A stretch of DNA of 64,000 nt from Pseudacidovorax intermedius (GTDB lineage Bacteria; Pseudomonadota; Gammaproteobacteria; Burkholderiales; Burkholderiaceae_C). Shown one piece after another: positions 56,066-64,000 of the stretch. Both the position numbers and the translations under genes were made by a program. Under the pieces are notes generated by a model. The model made no database searches, had not been told where the DNA came from, and was given only the letters and a program-made list of their open reading frames with translations. The stretch covers positions 496,001-560,000 of the forward strand of contig NZ_QQAV01000002.1 of NCBI RefSeq assembly GCF_003350475.1. Direction: 5' to 3'. Numbering within the stretch: position 1 is the stretch's first letter; each line of letters begins with the position of its first letter.

Positions 56066-58507
<2,442 letters not shown>

Positions 58508-58534
58508 TCACCCTCGAAGGAAGGAGACTTTTCC

Positions 58535-59326
58535 ATGTACGCATTCACCTTCGAACAGCCCGCCGCACTCGACGAAGCACAACGCCTGGCAGCCGCTGGC
58601 GGCAAGCCGCTGGCCGGTGGTCAGACGCTGCTGGCTTCGATGAAGCTGCGCCTGTCGGCACCCGAACAGCTGGTCGACCTGGGCCGCTGCAAGGAGCTGT
58701 CGGGCATCGGCCTGCAGAACGGCGAGCTGGTCATTGGCGCCATGACGCGTCATGGCGAGGTCGCGGTCAATCCGCAGGTGCGCGAGGCCTATCCCGCGCT
58801 GGCCGACCTGGCCTCGCGCATCGGCGACCGCCAGGTGCGGGCCATGGGCACGCTGGGCGGCTCGGTGGCCAACAACGATCCGGCCGCCTGCTACCCGAGC
58901 GCCGTGCTCGCCTCGGGCGCGACCATCGTCACCACGCAGCGCGAGATCGCGGCCGACGACTTCTTCCTGGGCCTGTTCGCCACGGCGCTGGAGGAGGGCG
59001 AGCTGATCAAGGCGATCCGCTTCCCGCTGCCCAGGCAGGCGGCGTACGAGAAGCTGCGCCAGAAGGCCTCGCACTTCCCGCTGGTGGGCGTGTTCGTGGC
59101 CCGCTTTGACGACGGCGTGCGTGTGGCTGTCACCGGCGCGGGCAACGGCGTGTTCCGCCATGCGGGGCTGGAGCAGGCCCTGTCGCAGGCCTTCACGGCC
59201 CAGGCGGCCGGCGGCGTGGAGATCGACGCCAGCGAGCTCAACAGCGACCTGCACGGCACAGCGGCCTACCGCGCCAACCTGATCAGCGTGCTGGCGCAGC
59301 GCGCCGTGATCAAGGCGAGCCGCTAA
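58535..59326 (+). CDS. FAD-binding medium subunit, CoxM type
   Basis: This 263-residue subunit passes electrons from the Fe-S clusters to the acceptor through FAD. The FAD pyrophosphate loops are AGGQT (27-31) and TLGGS (106-110, followed by VANNDPAACYP). The AAGGAAGGAG ribosome-binding site is strong. It follows the large subunit by 27 bases and precedes the MoxR ATPase by 10. Confidence 0.93.
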   Translation: MYAFTFEQPAALDEAQRLAAAGGKPLAGGQTLLASMKLRLSAPEQLVDLGRCKELSGIGLQNGELVIGAMTRHGEVAVNPQVREAYPALADLASRIGDRQVRAMGTLGGSVANNDPAACYPSAVLASGATIVTTQREIAADDFFLGLFATALEEGELIKAIRFPLPRQAAYEKLRQKASHFPLVGVFVARFDDGVRVAVTGAGNGVFRHAGLEQALSQAFTAQAAGGVEIDASELNSDLHGTAAYRANLISVLAQRAVIKASR

Positions 59327-59336
59327 GCTCGGCACG

Positions 59337-60275
59337 ATGACCGACGCCGCCCGCCTCCCACCTGCGCCCGACCTTTCCTCCATCGACGCGCTGGAACGGG
59401 GGCTGGCGTCGCGCGGCTACCTGGCCGACCGGCGGCTGGCGACGGCCGTCTTCCTCGCCCTGAAGCTGCAGCGGCCGCTGTTGCTGGAGGGCGAGCCCGG
59501 CGTTGGCAAGACCGAACTGGCCAAGGCGCTGTCCGGCCTGCTCGGCCGACAGCTGCTGCGCCTGCAGTGCTACGACGGCCTGGAGCAGCGCGAGGCGCTG
59601 TACGAGTGGAACTACGCCGCGCAGTTGCTGCACCTGCGTGCCTCCGAGGCCGGTGTCAATGCGAAGGACGAAGGCGCGCGCGACGCGGAGGCCGAGGTCT
59701 ACCAGCCGCGCTACCTGATCCAGCGCCCGCTGCTGCAGGCCCTGCAGTCGCCCGCCCCCGGCGCCGTGCTGCTGATCGACGAGGTGGATCGGGCCGACGA
59801 GCCCTTCGAAGCCTTCCTGCTCGAATACCTGGGCGAATACCAGGTCAGCATTCCCGAGCTGGGCACGGTGCGTGCCGCGGTGCCGCCCGTGACCCTGCTC
59901 ACCAGCAACCGTACCCGCGACCTGAACGATGCGGTCAAGCGCCGCTGTCTCTATCACTGGCTGGACTACCCCGAGCGTGAGCGCGAGCTGGCCATCGTTC
60001 GCGCCCAGGTGCCGCAGGCTGGCGAGGCGCTGTCGGCCCAGGTGGCCGATTTCGTTCAGCGCGTGCGCGCGCAGCCCTTCGCCAATGCCTTCCAGCGTGC
60101 GCCTGGCATCGCCGAGAGCGTGGAATGGGCGCGAGCGCTGGTGGCGCTGGACACGGTGGTGCTCGACCCCGAGGTGGTGGTCGATACCGCCGGCATCCTG
60201 TTCAAGCAACGCGACGATGTGGCGGCGCTGAACCACCAGCTCGCCACCGAACTGCTTGCGCCGGAAGCCGCCTGA
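59337..60275 (+). CDS. MoxR family AAA+ ATPase (CoxD-like)
   Basis: This 312-residue ATPase has Walker A GEPGVGKT (52-59), Walker B AVLLIDEVDRAD and sensor 1 in LTSNRTRDLNDAVKRR. In the cox system of Oligotropha, CoxD and CoxE are maturation factors needed to build the active metal site. A parallel role for this Mo enzyme is likely, working with the VWA protein that starts 16 bases downstream. Confidence 0.92.
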   Translation: MTDAARLPPAPDLSSIDALERGLASRGYLADRRLATAVFLALKLQRPLLLEGEPGVGKTELAKALSGLLGRQLLRLQCYDGLEQREALYEWNYAAQLLHLRASEAGVNAKDEGARDAEAEVYQPRYLIQRPLLQALQSPAPGAVLLIDEVDRADEPFEAFLLEYLGEYQVSIPELGTVRAAVPPVTLLTSNRTRDLNDAVKRRCLYHWLDYPERERELAIVRAQVPQAGEALSAQVADFVQRVRAQPFANAFQRAPGIAESVEWARALVALDTVVLDPEVVVDTAGILFKQRDDVAALNHQLATELLAPEAA

Positions 60276-60291
60276 CAAGGAGCCGGTCGCC

Positions 60292-61503
60292 ATGCGAGGC
60301 ATCCAGCAACTCGGCGACGCACGGCGCGGCAAGCTGGCCGGCCACCTGGCGGGCTTCGGCCGGGCGCTGCGGCGGGCTGGCGTGCGCATCGATCCTTCGC
60401 GCATCGCGCTGGGGCTGGAAGCGGCGCTGCTGGTGGGCATCGAGCAACGGGCCGACCTGCAGGCGGCGCTGGAATCGGTGATGGTCAGCCGCGAGCAGGA
60501 CCGGCAGGTCTTCCGGGAACTCTTCGATGCCTGGTTCCAGGACCCGGCCCTTGCCCAGAAGATGCTTGCGCGCATGCTGCCCAATGCCGAGGGACGCGCC
60601 GAGCCGGTGCAGCGCCGCAACCGCGTGCGCGAGGCCCTGGCTGCGCCCACCACGCTCAAGCCTGCCCCGCAGGACGAGGAACTGCAACTCGACGCCGCCA
60701 TGAGCGCCGGCACGCGCGAGCGCCTGCAGCATGCCGACTTCAACAGCCTGGGCGCCGCCGAATACCGCCTGGTCGAACGCCTGGCACGCGAGAAGGCGCT
60801 GCCCGTGCCCACCTATGCCTCGCGCCGGCTGCGGCCGGTGGCGCAGGCCGGTGCGTCGGCCCGCATCCACTGGCCCGGCGTGTGGCGCCAGGCCGCGCGG
60901 CACGGCGGCGAGATCCCGCGCCTGCCGCGCCAGGTGCGGCGCGCACGGCCTCGGCCGCTGCTGGTGCTGGTCGATGTCTCCGGCTCCATGGAGCGCTATG
61001 CGCGGCTGCTGCTGGCCTACCTGCATGCGGCCACTCGGCCGCTGGTGGGTGAGGGCGCACGGCGGGACGTCTTCGCCTTCGGCACCGGCCTGACCGACCT
61101 CACGCCGGCATTCCGCCATGCCGACACCGACGTGATGCTGGCGGAGGCCGGCCGCGCTATCGCGGACTTCGCGGGGGGCACCCGGCTGGGCGAGGCGCTG
61201 GCACAACTGCGCCGGCATCACGCGCGGCGCCTGGTCGGCCGGCGCACACTGGTGCTGCTGATCAGCGACGGTCTGGACACCGGCGAGCCGTCCGAGCTGG
61301 ATACCCAACTGCAATGGCTGCGCCGCCATACGGGTGCGCTGCTGTGGCTCAATCCGCTGCTGCGCTTTGCCGGCTATGCGCCGCTGGCGCGTGGCGCCGC
61401 GCTGCTCGACCGGCATGCCGATGCCATGCTGGCCGTGCACAACCTGCAGGCGCTGGACGAACTCGCCGACAGCCTGGCCGCGCTCATGCGCCGCCTGCGC
61501 TGA
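60292..61503 (+). CDS. VWA domain protein (CoxE-like)
   Basis: This 403-residue protein has an alpha-helical N-terminal half and a C-terminal von Willebrand A domain with the MIDAS motif DVSGS at Asp228-Ser232 and later FGTGLTDLTPAF and LLISDGLDTGEPSELDTQL. It pairs with MoxR-type ATPases in cofactor maturation. The ATG at 60292 follows AAGGAG; longer in-frame starts overlap the MoxR gene. Confidence 0.92.
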   Translation: MRGIQQLGDARRGKLAGHLAGFGRALRRAGVRIDPSRIALGLEAALLVGIEQRADLQAALESVMVSREQDRQVFRELFDAWFQDPALAQKMLARMLPNAEGRAEPVQRRNRVREALAAPTTLKPAPQDEELQLDAAMSAGTRERLQHADFNSLGAAEYRLVERLAREKALPVPTYASRRLRPVAQAGASARIHWPGVWRQAARHGGEIPRLPRQVRRARPRPLLVLVDVSGSMERYARLLLAYLHAATRPLVGEGARRDVFAFGTGLTDLTPAFRHADTDVMLAEAGRAIADFAGGTRLGEALAQLRRHHARRLVGRRTLVLLISDGLDTGEPSELDTQLQWLRRHTGALLWLNPLLRFAGYAPLARGAALLDRHADAMLAVHNLQALDELADSLAALMRRLR

Positions 61504-61531
61504 TTCCTTCTTTTTTCTTCAGGAGACCCAC

Positions 61532-62089
61532 ATGGACATGCAAGGCAGCCGCCCGCTGGGCGTGACCCAGCAACAGGCCTGGGAGGCCCTCAACGACCCC
61601 GAGACGCTCAAGCGCTGCCTGCCCGGCTGCGACAAGTTCGAAGCGACCGGCGAGGGCCAGTACACCGTCACCATGGCCGTCAAGGTCGGCCCCGTGTCGG
61701 CCAAGTTCAGCGGCAAGGTCACGCTCAGCGACATCCAGCCGCCGGAGAGCTACCGCCTCAGCTTCGAAGGGCAGGGCGGCGTGGCCGGCTTCGGCAAGGG
61801 CGCGTCCTCGGTCTCGCTGGCACCCACCGACACCGGCTGCACGCTCAGCTACACCGTGCAGGCGCAGGTGGGCGGCAAGATCGCGCAGCTGGGCCAGCGC
61901 CTGATCGACGGCGCGGCCAAGTCCATGGCTGACGACTTCTTCAAGCGCTTCGATGCCGAGATGCAGCGCGTGCACGGCGTTCCGCCCGCGGCTGCCGCCG
62001 AGCCGGCAGAAGAGGCCAAGACCGGCGCCGTCGCCGGCCTCATGCAGAAGATGGGCTTCGGCAAGAAGGACAAGACGGAAGAAGGCTGA
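61532..62089 (+). CDS. CoxG-like SRPBCC protein
   Basis: This 185-residue protein of the CO dehydrogenase subunit G family has a START-like fold: QQAWEALNDPETLKRCLPGC, VKVGPVSAKFSGKVTLSDI and GGKIAQLGQRLIDGAAKSMA. The C-terminal 35 residues are Ala/Glu/Lys-rich. CoxG-type proteins recruit the enzyme to the membrane and, as shown in mycobacteria, can deliver quinone to it. The strong AGGAGA site and 28-base gap place it in the operon. Confidence 0.92.
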   Translation: MDMQGSRPLGVTQQQAWEALNDPETLKRCLPGCDKFEATGEGQYTVTMAVKVGPVSAKFSGKVTLSDIQPPESYRLSFEGQGGVAGFGKGASSVSLAPTDTGCTLSYTVQAQVGGKIAQLGQRLIDGAAKSMADDFFKRFDAEMQRVHGVPPAAAAEPAEEAKTGAVAGLMQKMGFGKKDKTEEG

Positions 62090-62103
62090 GAAGGTCGAAC
62101 ACC

Positions 62104-63117
62104 ATGGAAAACCTCGACGTGATGGTGCTGCGCCAGCTGCGCGACTGGCGCCAGGCCGGCCGCCGGGCGCTGCTGGCGACGGTGGTGCGCACCTGGGGCT
62201 CCTCGCCGCGGCCGGTGGGCTCCATCATGGCGCTGGCTGAGGACGGCGCGGTGGTCGGCTCCGTCTCCGGCGGCTGTATCGAGGACGACCTGATCGCCCG
62301 CCACAGCCGCGTGGGTCAGCAGGCCATGCCCATGGGCGCGCCGGCGCGCGTCAAGTACGGCATCACGGCAGACGAGGCGCACCGCTTCGGCTTGCCTTGC
62401 GGCGGCACGCTGGAACTGGTGCTGGAGTTCGATCCGGATGCCACCGTGCTTGCCGAGCTGGTCCAACGCCTGGAAGGCGGCCAGCTCACGCAGCGCATCG
62501 TGCACCTGAGCGATGGCGCCGTCACGCTCGAAACGGCGCACGCCCCTGCCGAGCTCGCCATCGACGACGCCCGGCTGGTCAACACCTTCGGCCCCGAATA
62601 CCGCATGCTGTTGATCGGCGCGGGCCAACTGGCCGAGTACCTGGCGGCCATGGCCAGCTTCAGCGGCTTCGCCGTCACGCTGTGCGACCCGCGCGAGGAA
62701 TACCGCGGCGCCTGGTCACTGCCCAACGTGCGCCTGTCCACCGAGATGCCCGATGACGCCGTCGCCGCCTTCCGGCCCGACCGGCGCAGCTGCGTGGTCG
62801 CCCTCACACACGACCCCAAGCTCGATGACCTGGCGCTGCTGGCGGCGCTGGAGAGCGAAGCCTTCTACGTCGGCGCCATCGGCTCGCGCCGCAATGCCCA
62901 GGCGCGGCGCGAGCGGATGATCGAGCACTTCGACCAGACGCCAGAATCGCTCGCCCGCCTGCGGGGGCCCATCGGCCTGTACATCGGCAGCAAGACTCCG
63001 CCCGAGATCGCCGTGAGCGTGATGGCCGAGATCCTGGCCGTCAAGAACGGCGTGGCCCTGCCGCGCGAGATGGAAGTGGCGCAGGCCAAGGAACAGCTGC
63101 AGGCGCAGCCGGGCTAG
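62104..63117 (+). CDS. XdhC family molybdenum cofactor maturation protein
   Basis: This 337-residue protein has the XdhC/CoxI N-terminal domain (VVRTWGSSPRPVGSIMALAE and GSVSGGCIEDDLI) and a C-terminal Rossmann domain (MLLIGAGQLAEYLAAMASFS, then FYVGAIGSRRNAQAR and GLYIGSKTPPEIAVSVMAEI). It inserts and sulphurates the molybdenum cofactor of hydroxylases. It lies 14 bases after the CoxG-like gene and closes the operon. Confidence 0.93.
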   Translation: MENLDVMVLRQLRDWRQAGRRALLATVVRTWGSSPRPVGSIMALAEDGAVVGSVSGGCIEDDLIARHSRVGQQAMPMGAPARVKYGITADEAHRFGLPCGGTLELVLEFDPDATVLAELVQRLEGGQLTQRIVHLSDGAVTLETAHAPAELAIDDARLVNTFGPEYRMLLIGAGQLAEYLAAMASFSGFAVTLCDPREEYRGAWSLPNVRLSTEMPDDAVAAFRPDRRSCVVALTHDPKLDDLALLAALESEAFYVGAIGSRRNAQARRERMIEHFDQTPESLARLRGPIGLYIGSKTPPEIAVSVMAEILAVKNGVALPREMEVAQAKEQLQAQPG

Positions 63118-63278
63118 CAGCGCTCGGGCCACCCGCGCCGCCGCCGCCGCGACGGACGGTCCGGCATGATCGCCGCATGCGCGCGGCGGAAGCAGGGAGC
63201 CGGGGCACTGGGCCTGTGCCTGCAGGCGCGGACCCGGCGCGCTACAGTGCCGGACTTCCGTTTTCCAGACTCTCCGCC

Positions 63279-64000
63279 ATGCAACGTATCCAGCTCGGTC
63301 GCAGCGATCTGCACGTCACGCCCATCTGCCTGGGCACCATGACCTTCGGCGAACAGGTGGACGAGCCCACCGCGCACGACATCCTCGACCATGCGGTGGC
63401 CCGCGGCGTCGATTTCCTCGACACCGCCGAGATGTACGCCGTGCCCGCCCGCAAGGAAACCTACGGCGCCACCGAGACCATCCTCGGCAACTGGTTCGCC
63501 AAGAACCCGGGCCTGCGCCAGAAGCTCACGCTGGCCACCAAGGTGGCGGGCCCCTCGCGCGGCATGCCCTGGGTGCGCGAAGGGGGCGGCATGACGGCTG
63601 CCGACATCGTGGCCTCCTGCGAGGGCAGCCTGCGCCGGCTGCAGACGGACGTCATCGACCTTTATCAGATCCACTGGCCCGAGCGCAATGTGCCCGCCTT
63701 CGGCACCATGTACTACGACCCCACCAAGGAACGCACGCAGACCTCGATCCACGAGCAGCTCGAAGCGCTGGCCGGACTGGTGAAGGCGGGCAAGGTGCGC
63801 TACATCGGCCTGTCCAACGAGACGCCCTACGGCGTGCACGAGTTCGTGCGGCTGGCCGAGCAGCACAACCTGCCGCGCGTGGCCACGGTGCAGAACGTGT
63901 ACTGCCTCATCAGCCGTGCGCTCGAGAACGGCCTGGACGAGACCATGCACCGGCTGGACGTCTCGCTGCTGGCCTACTCGCCGCTGGGTTTCGGCCTGCT
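63279..64000 (+). CDS. Aldo/keto reductase, 3'-truncated by the window end
   Basis: The frame begins at ATG 63279 and is open to the last base, giving 240 complete codons. It is a Tas-like NADPH-dependent aldo/keto reductase with tetrad residues Asp48, Tyr53 (DTAEMYAVP), Lys88 (ATKVAG) and His132 (QIHWPER). LGTMTFGEQVDEPTAHDILD is the N-terminal landmark of that group. The 161-base gap to the Mo-hydroxylase operon suggests a separate unit. The C-terminal cofactor loop is outside the window. Confidence 0.9.
   Translation, partial: MQRIQLGRSDLHVTPICLGTMTFGEQVDEPTAHDILDHAVARGVDFLDTAEMYAVPARKETYGATETILGNWFAKNPGLRQKLTLATKVAGPSRGMPWVREGGGMTAADIVASCEGSLRRLQTDVIDLYQIHWPERNVPAFGTMYYDPTKERTQTSIHEQLEALAGLVKAGKVRYIGLSNETPYGVHEFVRLAEQHNLPRVATVQNVYCLISRALENGLDETMHRLDVSLLAYSPLGFGL

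Overview
This window reads as a chromosomal segment of a high-GC betaproteobacterium of the order Burkholderiales, most likely the family Comamonadaceae. The evidence is the uniform GC-rich codon use, two Bug/TctC-type periplasmic binding proteins, the gene order thrS-infC-rpmI-rplT-pheS-pheT-ihfA-MerR-tRNA(Pro), and a complete liv ABC operon. I see no insertion sequence, prophage, integrase or CRISPR array. Coding density is high and all genes look intact, apart from the two cut by the window edges (rarA on the left, an aldo/keto reductase on the right).

Layout: 1-250 is the end of rarA. 483-4138 is a branched-chain amino acid ABC operon (livHMGF) without a livK. 4245-6354 holds a Bug binding protein and a ferredoxin-reductase-like flavoprotein. 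6491-17477 is a run of small unlinked units: an SDR enzyme, an Lrp/LysE pair, a SulP transporter, a patatin lipoprotein, a tartrate/malate dehydrogenase with a divergent LysR, AraC with MFS, ArsC, and an exported methyltransferase-like protein. 17553-18873 holds an EVE-domain gene and a type II lumazine synthase under an FMN riboswitch. 18941-29935 is a long minus-strand catabolic cluster. It contains a TetR regulator, a Bug binding protein, a PhyH-type dioxygenase, a complete NitT/TauT-type ABC transporter, an enolase-superfamily enzyme, a Gfo/Idh/MocA oxidoreductase, a DUF993 aldolase-fold protein, an AP-endonuclease-fold isomerase and a DMT permease. 30038-33883 holds a TPP enzyme, an H1-like SWIB protein, a DMT permease and a gamma-glutamylcyclotransferase-like protein.

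34223-45126 is mostly core metabolism and translation: aceA, thrS, infC, rpmI, rplT, pheS, pheT, ihfA, a MerR regulator, tRNA-Pro(GGG) and uppP. 45335-55387 carries a hydrolase, an orphan Anbu peptidase, mutS, poxB, YigZ, a DUF1304 protein, three genes around thioredoxin TrxC, and a GAF/Fis regulator that lacks an AAA+ domain. 55545-63117 is a seven-gene molybdenum hydroxylase operon of the cox form II type (small, large and medium subunits, MoxR ATPase, VWA protein, CoxG-like protein, XdhC).

Two observations stand out. First, the thrS leader encodes a 20-residue peptide rich in threonine codons. It is followed by a candidate antiterminator and an intrinsic terminator immediately before thrS, which is the arrangement of ribosome-mediated attenuation. 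Second, the TetR-linked cluster at 18.9-29.9 kb combines enzyme families that do not match a pathway I can name. It carries a perfect 18-bp operator-like palindrome (ATTCACCAATTGGTGAAT) before its first gene and a degenerate copy before tetR itself, so it looks like one regulated uptake-and-degradation system for an unidentified substrate.
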